Below are positions 1 to 7,601 of a stretch of DNA of 11,684 nucleotides, one piece after another. The notes beneath the pieces were generated by a model, which had not been told where the DNA came from, made no database searches, and saw only the letters and a program-made list of their open reading frames with translations. The translations under genes were made by a program, and so were the position numbers. Position 1 is the first letter of the stretch, and the number at the start of each line of letters is the position of its first letter. The stretch is from Verrucomicrobiota bacterium (GTDB taxonomy: Bacteria > Verrucomicrobiota > Verrucomicrobiia > Limisphaerales > UBA11358), in the NCBI GenBank assembly GCA_026225155.1, contig JAMFSG010000013.1, positions 1 through 11,684 of the forward strand, in the 5' to 3' direction.

Positions 1-963
1 GAGGCCGCGATCGCCCGCGGCTTGATTCACCAAATAACCGATTTCAGAAAAAATCAGCGCGCCGTCGTGGCTGTTGACGCGAAAGTCCACGCCGTTTTTG
101 TTCACGTCCTGATCTTCCGTCGTGCCGGCGTAAATTCCGGATTGGAAATAAAATTGCGGAATCGGCTGCACCAAAAAACGGATCGCGGGCGCGGCCATCG
201 GATAAACCGATGGATCGGGCAGATTCGCGCCGACGAGCGTGAACGCGCCGAACGTGCCGTTGATAAAGAGCGACGCGGTGTCGGATGTGAAAAATTCCGC
301 GTCGGCGGCGACGAGGCCGACTTTCACGGACGCGCGCATGGACCAAAAAGTTTGCTGATACCACAGTTCCTGCAAGCGCACGGTTTTGTAACCGGAGATA
401 TTGCTGATGCCGCTGATGTCGCCGACTTTGTCCGCCGAGAGCGAACGTCCGGCGATCCACAACGCGTTCGCGTGAACCGTTCCGCCGTCCCACCAGTTCG
501 CGATTTTATCCAGATAAATTGTCAGCGGCAGATTGAGGCTGTGATCGTAAGTCGTGCCTTGTTTGAAACCGCCGGACGTGTTGCCGAAAACTTCGCCGGT
601 GTAGACGGGATCAAATTCAAAACCATAATTTTGGATCTTGTTGCGCAAGCCAAAAACATCGCCGAACAGAGTGTCGCGATGCCAAAAATTTTCCGGCGCT
701 TGCGTTAAACCTTCGGGCATCTGCGTCGGCAAACCGGTGTAAAGCCCGGGATTGTCGTTGGCCGGATTGTAATTTGCGCTGGCAGAATTCGTCGCCGAAA
801 GATCAATCGCCGGTTCGGTCGCAGGCAGGACTTGGCCTGGCGCGCCGGAAATTTTTCCGGAATTTGGGCCGGGCACATACGTCGGCGTCGTCGCGGCGTG
901 GGATGATTTAGCCAGCAGCAGGTTGACAAAAATGGCGGCGAACAGGTTTCTTTTTTTGAGCAT
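1..963 (-). CDS. OprB-family outer-membrane porin (partial, C-terminus outside window)
   Basis: Outer-membrane beta-barrel channel, 321 residues visible. Residues 1-23 form a signal peptide (KKR, hydrophobic stretch, SHA cleavage site). A low-complexity Asn/Pro/Ser-rich linker runs to about residue 90. The OprB domain then starts with LFGD (99-102) and GLRNK, followed by the family's landmarks: YTGEVFGNTSGG (121-132), LWIAGRSLSA (168-177), GDISGISNI (181-189), the ELWYQQ strand (199-204), and the GLVAADAEFFTSD plus SLFINGTFG block (216-239). OprB proteins usually act as carbohydrate-selective porins. The start ATG follows the FTR1 stop by 45 bases on the same strand, so this is probably the third gene of the iron operon, which suggests metal rather than sugar passage (inference). 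The reading frame is open to the window edge, so about a quarter to a third of the barrel is missing. Family call firm; substrate unknown. Confidence 0.85.
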   Translation of the reverse strand, partial: MLKKRNLFAAIFVNLLLAKSSHAATTPTYVPGPNSGKISGAPGQVLPATEPAIDLSATNSASANYNPANDNPGLYTGLPTQMPEGLTQAPENFWHRDTLFGDVFGLRNKIQNYGFEFDPVYTGEVFGNTSGGFKQGTTYDHSLNLPLTIYLDKIANWWDGGTVHANALWIAGRSLSADKVGDISGISNISGYKTVRLQELWYQQTFWSMRASVKVGLVAADAEFFTSDTASLFINGTFGAFTLVGANLPDPSVYPMAAPAIRFLVQPIPQFYFQSGIYAGTTEDQDVNKNGVDFRVNSHDGALIFSEIGYLVNQAAGDRGL

Positions 964-1008
964 AATTCGTGCGTGGAATGGATTTTTTTATTCCGAAATT
1001 TCTTGGGT

Positions 1009-3312
1009 TTAAGTTTGCGAAACCGCTGGATTCGCAAGGGGAATCTCTTTTTCCGCTCTGCGCGAACGCAATTTATTGAAGAGCCACATGCCGCCGACGT
1101 AGACCAGCGCGAGCGGCGGGATCAAAAGGCCTTCCCAACTTGGATAAAGCCCGAGCCAGAGTCCCGCCCAATTCGGCAAGTGCAGCGAATAAACCGGATG
1201 GATCGGCATCCAGTTGACGACTTGGAACAGCCGCACGGTCGAACCCAAAAATGTGACCATGATAGAAACGACGAGCAGTCCAGTCAGCACCATGAGTTTG
1301 CGGTAAGGCAATTTCACGCCGTAACGGAACGTCAACAAACCGATCGCGACCAAAAATAAAACGGCGGCGGCGCTGCCGATGACCACGGCGGTCTTGCTGC
1401 CTTCGAGCAACAGCGATTGCAGAAACAACGCCATTTCAAAACCTTCGCGATAGACGGTGAGAAATCCGACGCCCAAAAGCGCGAGCCATTCCCAACGCGT
1501 GGACGAAACGTCTTGCGCGGATTTTGAGAGTGAGCGCAATTTGGAATTCCAGCCAACCCAATAAACGCGGTGAAAAACCCAGTTCGTCACGATGAACAAA
1601 ATGATGACCGCGAAAATGGAAACGACGGCTTCGAGTTTTTCGCCGAAGCGCGTGAGCGAATGGATGATCGTGCGTGAAAGCCAAAACGTAATTGCCGTGA
1701 CGATCAAACCCATCCACGCGCCACCGGCAATTCCTTTGCGCGTCGAAGCATATTCGACGCCGCGCAATCCGGCCATCAACGCGGCCAAAATGATGATCGC
1801 TTCCAAACCTTCGCGCGCGACAATTGTGAACGCAGTAAAACCGATGGTCGTCGGTTCGACGGCGACTTTCAAAAGTTCGGTGCATTGCGCGAGCGAATTC
1901 AGCGCGCGTTCGTAACCTGCCACGAGTTGATCCATCGGCGCGCGGCGATCGAGCAACGCCTTGATGCCGAGCTGCGAACCGTCGCCCGCGAGAAAACTGC
2001 GTTCGGCGCGCATCGCGAGATCGGGATCACGCGGCAAAACGCGCGCTTCAATTTCCGTGTCGAATGCGGTGTAAGCGTCCATGCGCTGCGATTCGGCAGA
2101 TTCCCATTGATCGCCTTGCGCGGCGGCGAGCGAACCGCCGAGCGCGGCGCGCACTTCCAAAACCGTTTCGTCAATCACGTCACCGCTGTCACCGGCGCGG
2201 CGTGCGGTGATCTTGAATTTGTCTTCGAGGATGGAAGAAATTTCTTTGCTCTGATTTTCGAGATCGTCTTGCGCCGCAAAATTTGCGAGCGACGTTTGCA
2301 GCTTGGAAAGTTTATCGGTCAATTCGGGACGATATTGCGCGTAAACCTGCGGCTGTTCCTGTTTCCAAACCGGTGCAAGCTGGTTGACGAGCGTCTGTGA
2401 TTGATCGGCGAATTGCGTCGCCTCGCGAAATTCCAGCGGGATGAGCAATTTGCCGTTCGCGACGCCGTGCGAATATTCACGCGGCACCAATTTCACGCAA
2501 CGCGCGAGCAGACGTTGCATCCGGCCGATGTCCGCCGAAGTCAAAAGATTCGGCAAACCGGATTCCACTTCATCGCGCCACGCGGCGACGGAAGCGATTT
2601 TGTTGGTTTGATCCGAAGAATCATTCCACGCGACGTTGGAAGAAACGGTGGTCAATTTATTTGTCAGGCCAGCGACTTGAACTAAATCGCTCGGAAAATT
2701 TGCGAGCGTCAAAATTTCATTTTCGTTCGCTTCAACCACATTTTTATCCGCCGCTTTGATGGTGACTTGCTGTTGCAAAAAATCGAGCAACTGGCGCACG
2801 CGCATCGTTTCCCATTCGAGATATTCTTTCGCGAGCGTCGCGGCGACTTCCGGTTTGCGCGCGACTTCGGGATTTTGCAACAGCATCGCGCTGTCCACGC
2901 CGTTCGCAAATTGCGGCAACGTGATGAGTGCGCGCCATTGTTGTGCGCCGGAAAAATTTCCCGACTTCTGGCATTGCAACATCGCGAGCGCGGCGATGTG
3001 TTGCAAACGCGCGCGAGCGATGCCGATCTGCGCGGCGGATGAAAGTTGCGGCGAAATCGGCTCGCTCAAAATTTTTTCCGCATCCGAATTATCGTAGCCT
3101 TCGACATAAGGTTTTAGCGTCGCGAGGCTCGTGGAAATTTGCGCGGGCAGATTCGTTTCGCTTTCGCCCGAATAAACATCGAGCAACGTGTCGTTCAGCG
3201 AGGATTGGACGTTGTGAAAATCATCACTCAAAGTCGCGCGCGAAATTGCCGGCAACGCGAACGTCGCTGCGACCAGCGCGGAGCAAAAGATTTTTTTGAA
3301 AGCAAATTTCAT
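1009..3312 (-). CDS. FTR1-family high-affinity iron permease with long periplasmic N-terminal domain
   Basis: Inner-membrane iron permease of the FTR1/EfeU family, 767 residues. Residues 1-23 form a signal peptide ending in AISRA. About 465 hydrophilic, mostly helical residues follow and should be periplasmic; they hold a block (DQWESAESQRMDAYTAFD) resembling the domain seen ahead of FTR1 in other long bacterial permeases. Seven predicted membrane segments follow (about 492-515, 526-550, 560-582, 608-634, 642-662, 672-694, 726-746). Both iron-binding RExxE motifs are present: REGLE at 500-504 and REGFE at 622-626. There is no CxxCH heme motif. The ATG at 3312 is preferred over an upstream start at 3393 because it puts the signal peptide first and leaves 16 bases after the stop of the EfeO-like gene. 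The 3393 start would overlap that gene and add a basic 27-residue tail. Middle gene of a probable three-gene operon. Confidence 0.92.
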   Translation of the reverse strand: MKFAFKKIFCSALVAATFALPAISRATLSDDFHNVQSSLNDTLLDVYSGESETNLPAQISTSLATLKPYVEGYDNSDAEKILSEPISPQLSSAAQIGIARARLQHIAALAMLQCQKSGNFSGAQQWRALITLPQFANGVDSAMLLQNPEVARKPEVAATLAKEYLEWETMRVRQLLDFLQQQVTIKAADKNVVEANENEILTLANFPSDLVQVAGLTNKLTTVSSNVAWNDSSDQTNKIASVAAWRDEVESGLPNLLTSADIGRMQRLLARCVKLVPREYSHGVANGKLLIPLEFREATQFADQSQTLVNQLAPVWKQEQPQVYAQYRPELTDKLSKLQTSLANFAAQDDLENQSKEISSILEDKFKITARRAGDSGDVIDETVLEVRAALGGSLAAAQGDQWESAESQRMDAYTAFDTEIEARVLPRDPDLAMRAERSFLAGDGSQLGIKALLDRRAPMDQLVAGYERALNSLAQCTELLKVAVEPTTIGFTAFTIVAREGLEAIIILAALMAGLRGVEYASTRKGIAGGAWMGLIVTAITFWLSRTIIHSLTRFGEKLEAVVSIFAVIILFIVTNWVFHRVYWVGWNSKLRSLSKSAQDVSSTRWEWLALLGVGFLTVYREGFEMALFLQSLLLEGSKTAVVIGSAAAVLFLVAIGLLTFRYGVKLPYRKLMVLTGLLVVSIMVTFLGSTVRLFQVVNWMPIHPVYSLHLPNWAGLWLGLYPSWEGLLIPPLALVYVGGMWLFNKLRSRRAEKEIPLANPAVSQT

Positions 3313-3328
3313 TTTGCGCGATGGAAAA

Positions 3329-4471
3329 TTATTTCTGCGCAATCTGCGGCGCTTCGATGGTTCCCAGCGTCGGTTTTTCCGGAATTTCCGCACCGAGAAT
3401 CGCCGCCATCTGGCGCAACTGCGGTTGCAATTGATCGGTCATCGTTTTGGCTTGCTCGGCCAATTCTTCGATCGCCGGAATGCTCATTTTGTAACCGCTT
3501 TTCGCATCGCGCTGTTCGACGCGGTCGATGAAGGAAATGATGTTCGCGTATTCGTATTTCAACTGGTCGGCGAGGCCGGAATTTTTCGATTGAAGCAGTG
3601 GAACGATCGCGTCATTCGCAATTTTCAAACTGAACATGATGCCGCGCATGTCGAGCACGCGGCTTTCGGCGACGTAATGGCCGGTGGCGACGGGATTGTA
3701 ACGCGAGTCGCGCCAGTCATCAAAATAACCGTTGAGCGTCGGTGTCATCCAAACCAGCGCGCCGATGCACTCGCCGAGTTGCGGCTGCCATTCTTTGGAA
3801 ACTTGCAGCAACAGATCTAATTTTTCCGCGCAATCAATCGAAGCGGCGGTCAAAATATCCGCGCGGGGCAGGGCAACTGGGCCGACGTTCAGTTTGGTTT
3901 TCAGAAACGTTTCGTATTCGGCTTTTAATTTTTCTTGTGCGTCCGGACTTAATTTTTTCACGAAAAAAGTGCGCGTCCCCCACAACGTCGGTTCGATGAC
4001 GTAATGAAAAAGATTGCCATTGTGATTGCTGATGAGCGAGCCGTCGCGCGCTTTCAAAACGAGCGGCGATTCCGGCGAATCGGTCGAGGCTTCATTCGCG
4101 GGCACACCGCCGTCGAGATAATTGTCGAACCAGACCATTTTCTTCGTGCCAGCGACAATGCCTTCGACGGTTTCATAACCGTGATTGTGATAGATGCCAA
4201 AATCTCCCTGCATTTTTTTCACGAGTTCGCCGAGTTCGACGCCGTGTTCGCTCGCGGCCTTGTCGTAATCGCCGTTCGCGTCATCAATGATTTTTTGATA
4301 CGCGGTGGCGTTCGTGACGAAGTCGTGTCCGGCGTCGTCCATTTTTTGAACCATGTCCGAAAGATATTTTTTGACGACGAGCAAGGCTTGGGAATTGTCC
4401 GGCGCGGTGTCCGCGTGGGCGGAAAAAATCGCTGTGGCCCAGATGCAACCGGCAAAAAAGATGCGTTTCAT
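3329..4471 (-). CDS. Imelysin/EfeO-like exported iron-uptake protein
   Basis: Predicted periplasmic partner of the FTR1 permease, 380 residues. Residues 1-20 form a signal peptide (MKRIFF, hydrophobic core, SAHA). The rest is rich in amphipathic helices. Residues 270-360 (SRVLDMRGIMF, then a helix with IVPLLQSKNSGLADQL, then SIPAIEELAEQ) match the shape of the C-terminal half of EfeO/imelysin proteins. FHYVIEPTLWG (155-165) resembles the M75/imelysin HxxE-LWG motif but carries one extra residue between His156 and Glu160. A separate HGYE (97-100) is a true HxxE. EfeO-type proteins are thought to bind iron and hand it to EfeU. The family call rests on these motifs and on the FTR1 neighbour 16 bases downstream. 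The ATG at 4471 is chosen because the 42 extra residues of the longer frame are basic and precede a clean signal peptide. First gene of the operon. Confidence 0.7.
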   Translation of the reverse strand: MKRIFFAGCIWATAIFSAHADTAPDNSQALLVVKKYLSDMVQKMDDAGHDFVTNATAYQKIIDDANGDYDKAASEHGVELGELVKKMQGDFGIYHNHGYETVEGIVAGTKKMVWFDNYLDGGVPANEASTDSPESPLVLKARDGSLISNHNGNLFHYVIEPTLWGTRTFFVKKLSPDAQEKLKAEYETFLKTKLNVGPVALPRADILTAASIDCAEKLDLLLQVSKEWQPQLGECIGALVWMTPTLNGYFDDWRDSRYNPVATGHYVAESRVLDMRGIMFSLKIANDAIVPLLQSKNSGLADQLKYEYANIISFIDRVEQRDAKSGYKMSIPAIEELAEQAKTMTDQLQPQLRQMAAILGAEIPEKPTLGTIEAPQIAQK

Positions 4472-4489
4472 TTTTATAAGTTTAGCTGG

Positions 4490-4541
4490 GCGCAAAATTA
4501 CCGCTTCCGCTGGATTGCTATTTATTAGCGGTAACTTGCGC
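4490..4541. promoter_or_regulatory. Imperfect inverted repeat upstream of the iron operon
   Basis: Left arm 4490-4505 and right arm 4527-4541 form an 8-bp perfect inner stem (ttaccgct with agcggtaa) and a 6-bp perfect outer stem (gcgcaa with ttgcgc), separated by a small internal loop. The hairpin loop is 21 bases. It lies 18 bases upstream of the EfeO-like start and 25 bases beyond the prepilin-like stop. In the direction of the minus-strand genes no U-run follows, so it is not a standard terminator for them. It may be an operator or a leader hairpin of the iron operon. It is not a recognisable Fur box. The role is inference. Confidence 0.4.
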
Positions 4542-4566
4542 CGGGGTTTTTTGATGGTTTTGGCGG

Positions 4567-5385
4567 TTATTGGATTCTGACGCCGTTGTAAGCCCAATTG
4601 ATGTCGGGAACGCCCTCGTCGCCGGGTTTGGTGACGGCGTTCGTGCAGACGTAACTGTATTTGAAATGGGCCGCGTGGCCGTCGGAAAAAGTGAGATTGC
4701 CGCCGATATTATGACGCGCAGAAAATTGCTGCGCCCAGCAATGCTCCACGCCAACTTCCTTGGTCGGATCGCCGTAATATGGCAAATCCGTCGTGCGTGC
4801 GCGCCCATCGCCCATGAAAACAAACGCGGACGGATTTTGCACCATCGTCAAAGAGAAATTCGTGCCGTAAGCCACGCTCGTCGGCAAACCGGTGTTGCCC
4901 TTGGGATTCATGCCGTAGTTAAAAACCACGCGGTTCGGGTCGGTGACTTGAGGTGCTTGCGTCACGGCCGGACAATCAAAAATCTTTTTTGCGCTCACAA
5001 AGCTTGAGCTTGTCGCATTGTTCGCAATATCCCAAAGCGCTTTGCCACCAGCATACGACGGCAAGGCATTGAACCAAGCGCTGTCGCCTTGGCCCGCATT
5101 ATGAAAACTCGCAAAATCAGTCCAGCCCGGCGTGTTTTCATTATAGCCGGAAAAACCGGGCGTGGCCGTGGGAATTTTCGGCAGGGGAAAAACATTCCGG
5201 CTGTCATCCAGATACAATGTCATGGCGAGACCCCATTGCCGCAGATTGCTGATGCAAGCCGCGCCGTAAGCTTTCTGTTTTGCCTTGGCCAGCGCGGGCA
5301 AAAGCATGGACGCGAGAATTGCGATGATGGCGATCACGACCAGCAGTTCGATCAAGGTGAATCCGGACTTCGCATTTCTTTTCAT
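4567..5385 (-). CDS. Prepilin-type N-terminal methylation / H-X9-DG domain protein
   Basis: Type II pseudopilin-like protein, 272 residues. A short basic leader ends at Gly8, followed by FTLIELLVVIAIIAIL (9-24): the classic prepilin-peptidase site with Glu at mature position +5 and the hydrophobic assembly helix. ASMLLPALAKAKQKA continues the helix. The C-terminal half carries the H-X9-DG signature, His225 then Asp235-Gly236 (RHNIGG...TFSDGH), which is very common and multi-copy in Verrucomicrobiota and Planctomycetota. Cys44, Cys138, Cys216 and Cys247 could form disulfides outside the membrane. Such proteins are assumed to be exported and processed by a PilD-type peptidase; the role of individual copies is unknown. 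It lies between the iron operon and the antiporter, all on the minus strand, with an 80-base gap upstream, and probably forms its own unit. No type II secretion gene is adjacent. Confidence 0.9.
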   Translation of the reverse strand: MKRNAKSGFTLIELLVVIAIIAILASMLLPALAKAKQKAYGAACISNLRQWGLAMTLYLDDSRNVFPLPKIPTATPGFSGYNENTPGWTDFASFHNAGQGDSAWFNALPSYAGGKALWDIANNATSSSFVSAKKIFDCPAVTQAPQVTDPNRVVFNYGMNPKGNTGLPTSVAYGTNFSLTMVQNPSAFVFMGDGRARTTDLPYYGDPTKEVGVEHCWAQQFSARHNIGGNLTFSDGHAAHFKYSYVCTNAVTKPGDEGVPDINWAYNGVRIQ

Positions 5386-5433
5386 GCCGACAGTCTGGCA
5401 AAAAGATTTTCCGTCCGCTTCCGGTCGCTTGCT

Positions 5434-5462
5434 ATTCTTTAATGGCGGTTTGCGGTGGGCAA
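5434..5462 (-). promoter_or_regulatory. Weak sigma70-like promoter for the prepilin-like gene
   Basis: On the minus strand TTGCCC (5457-5462) and AAGAAT (5434-5439) are separated by 17 bases; each matches the sigma70 consensus at four of six positions. Transcription would begin near 5427, giving a leader of about 42 bases before the ATG at 5385. The -35 box overlaps or abuts the antiporter stop codon region. A match this loose can occur by chance. Confidence 0.28.
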
Positions 5463-5464
5463 TT

Positions 5465-7492
5465 TCAGCGAGTTGCTTCCAGCAAAAGTTGTCGGGCTTT
5501 TTTGATTTGCGTTTCGCTGCCCAAAACTAGGATCTGATCGTTTATTTGCAGTTCATCATCCGGTCCGGGATTCACGAGGTTTATTCCGTTGCGTTCGATG
5601 GCGACGATGCTGGCGCCGGTTTGCGTGCGCAATCCCAGTTCGCGGAGAAATTTTCCCCGCGCGGGCGACGTGGCGGTGATGCTGAAAGTTTGCAAACGGG
5701 CATCTTTCAAAAAATTTTGCAACGGCGCGGGCGCGGCGGTTTCGTGCGGCAACGGCGTGGACGCGAGTGTTTCCTGGATGGCGATTTGTGCTTTGGAATA
5801 AACTTTCACGAATGAACGCCACAGCAAAAAAGTGAGTCCGGCAAGGACGAGCAGCAGCACGATTAAAATTTCCCACGAGGGCAATAGCGGCGCGCTCAAC
5901 GAAAAAACCAGCACGCCCAAGCCGACAGCACCGGCGAGCGGAACTGTCGTCGAGATGACAGCCTTGATTTCTTTGGCGCGGGCGTCGGATGAAAGTTGTT
6001 TCACGCGCAGTTCGCCGAGCAGCATTCCGAGCGCTTCCAATTTTCGGTAGGCGGCGATGAGCATCGGCAGCGACAAAAAAACGGCGGCGAACCAGATCAA
6101 GGCGTTGCGTTCGATTTCATTCAGCGGAATGTGTTTCAACCATTCGGGATTTTGTTGCGCGACAAAAACGGCGGCGAGGAAAACGCCGGCGACGAGCATG
6201 GCGTTGATGATGATTTGAAACGTCCAGCGGCGGATGAAATTGGCGGCGGGATTTTTTTTGTCGCCTTTCTGGCCGAGCCAGTGCGTGTAAAGTTCGAGCG
6301 AGTTTATAAATGATTTCGGCGCGGTGCGGCTGAACCAAGTCACCAGGCCGTCGGAACTTTTGATGAGATACGGCGTGAGCAGCGTCGTGATGGCGGAAAC
6401 GGTGACGGCAATGGGATAAAGAAATTTGCTGGTGACGTTGAGGTTCAAGCCGAGCGCGGCGATGATGAAGGAAAATTCGCCGATCTGCGCGAGGCCCATG
6501 CCGACGCGCAGCGACGTGCGCGTGTCGTTGCCGGCGACGAACGTGCCGAACGAGCAGGTCAGCACTTTGCCGAAGACGACGGCGATGGTGATGACGGTGA
6601 TGGGCAGCCAGTATTGCACGAGCAGATGCGGGTCAATGAGCAGACCGATGGCGACGAAAAAAATCGCGCTGAACATGTCGCGCACGGGTGCGATGAGATT
6701 TTCGACGAGATGGATTTCGCGCGCTTCGGCGATGACGGCGCCGATGACGAACGCGCCCAACGCCATGCTGTAATTCAATTTCACCGCGAGCAGGGAAAAT
6801 CCGAAACAAAGTCCGAGCACGGTGATGAGCAACATTTCATTGCTTTTGAAACGCGCGACGTAACCGATCAATCGCGGCACGACCAGCAAGCCCAGCACGA
6901 GCGCGACGACGAGAAAAACTCCCAGCCGGCTGACGGTGCTAAAAACTTGGCTGACTTGCAGCGAGCCGGTTTGCGCGATGCCGGACAGCAATGCGATGAT
7001 GGCAATGGCCAAAATATCTTCCACGATGAGGATGCCGAAAATAAGTTCCGCGAAACGTTCCTTGCTTTTGCCGAGTTCTGCCAAAGCTTTGACGATGATG
7101 GTCGTCGAAGAAATGGAAAGCATCGCGCCGAGAAAAATGCTGTCCATCGGGCCCCAACCGAACCAGCGGCCGATCTGATAACCGATGCCGAGCATCAAAA
7201 TGATTTCCATCGCCGCCGCGATGAACGCCGTCGCGCCGACGCGTTTTAATTTGCCCAGGCTGAATTCCAGCCCGAGCGAAAACATCAGCAGGACGACGCC
7301 CATTTCCGAAAGCGTGTGGACGGTTTCTTCATCTGTGATGAGTGAAAAGGGCGGCGTGTGCGGCCCCATGATGACGCCCGCGACGATATAGCCGAGCACG
7401 ACCGGCTGCTTGAGCCGGTGAAAAATAATCGTGACCAGTCCGGCCACGATCATCACCACCGCGAGGTCTTGCAAAAAAGAAATGCCGTGCAT
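5465..7492 (-). CDS. CPA2-family monovalent cation:proton antiporter with RCK_C (TrkA_C) domain
   Basis: Integral inner-membrane antiporter, 675 residues, exchanging K+ or Na+ for H+. Residues 5-380 form the Na_H_Exchanger domain with about 12 hydrophobic segments. Family marks include FHRLKQPVVLGYIVAGVIMGP (split around residues 24-44), LLMFSLGLEFSL (68-79), the SIS-STT stretch (126-131), the conserved acidic pair Glu158-Asp159 in IVEDILAIA, and GLAQIGEFSFI (333-343), as in KefB/RosB relatives. A second membrane part with about four more helices spans 424-560. Residues 600-675 are an RCK_C domain (FLRELGLRTQTGASIVAI, then LQINDQILVLG), a likely ligand sensor. No Rossmann TrkA_N domain lies between, so KefC-like NAD/glutathione gating is unlikely. 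The ATG at 7492 is preferred over a TTG at 7522 because it begins directly before the first helix. The exact cation cannot be told from sequence. Confidence 0.92.
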   Translation of the reverse strand: MHGISFLQDLAVVMIVAGLVTIIFHRLKQPVVLGYIVAGVIMGPHTPPFSLITDEETVHTLSEMGVVLLMFSLGLEFSLGKLKRVGATAFIAAAMEIILMLGIGYQIGRWFGWGPMDSIFLGAMLSISSTTIIVKALAELGKSKERFAELIFGILIVEDILAIAIIALLSGIAQTGSLQVSQVFSTVSRLGVFLVVALVLGLLVVPRLIGYVARFKSNEMLLITVLGLCFGFSLLAVKLNYSMALGAFVIGAVIAEAREIHLVENLIAPVRDMFSAIFFVAIGLLIDPHLLVQYWLPITVITIAVVFGKVLTCSFGTFVAGNDTRTSLRVGMGLAQIGEFSFIIAALGLNLNVTSKFLYPIAVTVSAITTLLTPYLIKSSDGLVTWFSRTAPKSFINSLELYTHWLGQKGDKKNPAANFIRRWTFQIIINAMLVAGVFLAAVFVAQQNPEWLKHIPLNEIERNALIWFAAVFLSLPMLIAAYRKLEALGMLLGELRVKQLSSDARAKEIKAVISTTVPLAGAVGLGVLVFSLSAPLLPSWEILIVLLLVLAGLTFLLWRSFVKVYSKAQIAIQETLASTPLPHETAAPAPLQNFLKDARLQTFSITATSPARGKFLRELGLRTQTGASIVAIERNGINLVNPGPDDELQINDQILVLGSETQIKKARQLLLEATR

Positions 7493-7565
7493 GGTAAAAA
7501 TTATCCCGCTGAATCTTCGCAAATAAAAAGCCGCGAAGTAAAGTCGTGCGGTGGAATTTTATTTT

Positions 7566-7593
7566 CTGGCTTCCGGCTTCCGGCTTCTGAATT
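7566..7593. repeat. Heptamer tandem repeat (ccggctt)
   Basis: Four consecutive seven-base units: ctggctt, ccggctt, ccggctt and ctgaatt. The middle two are identical and the outer two differ by one and three bases. The array lies in the 109-base gap between the divergently transcribed antiporter and Nudix genes and ends eight bases before the Nudix start codon, so it would lie in or next to the Nudix leader. Its period equals that of the other array at 9084-9118, but the unit differs. Confidence 0.75.
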
Positions 7594-7601
7594 CTGTGCG
7601 G

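Noticed and set aside
22..708. Plus-strand open frame of 228 residues
   Set aside because: It is antisense to the OprB porin. The porin frame shows a signal peptide and family motifs, while this frame is Arg/Val-rich without any recognisable domain.
1899..2400. Several overlapping open frames on both strands inside the FTR1 gene
   Set aside because: They lie wholly within the permease reading frame, which is continuous and has recognisable domains. High GC at third positions leaves few stops in the other frames.
4490..4550. Plus-strand intrinsic terminator (stem followed by ggggtttttt)
   Set aside because: The shape fits, but no plus-strand gene lies upstream for thousands of bases. I recorded the inverted repeat as a possible regulatory element instead.
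4472..4566. Fur box upstream of the iron operon
   Set aside because: No stretch resembles the gataat-based Fur consensus well enough. Regulation by iron remains plausible but is not visible.
6614..7249. Plus-strand open frame of 211 residues, rich in Asp, His, Glu and Gln
   Set aside because: It is the mirror of hydrophobic antiporter helices read on the other strand. The composition is an artefact of the antiporter's codon use and no promoter or start signal supports it.
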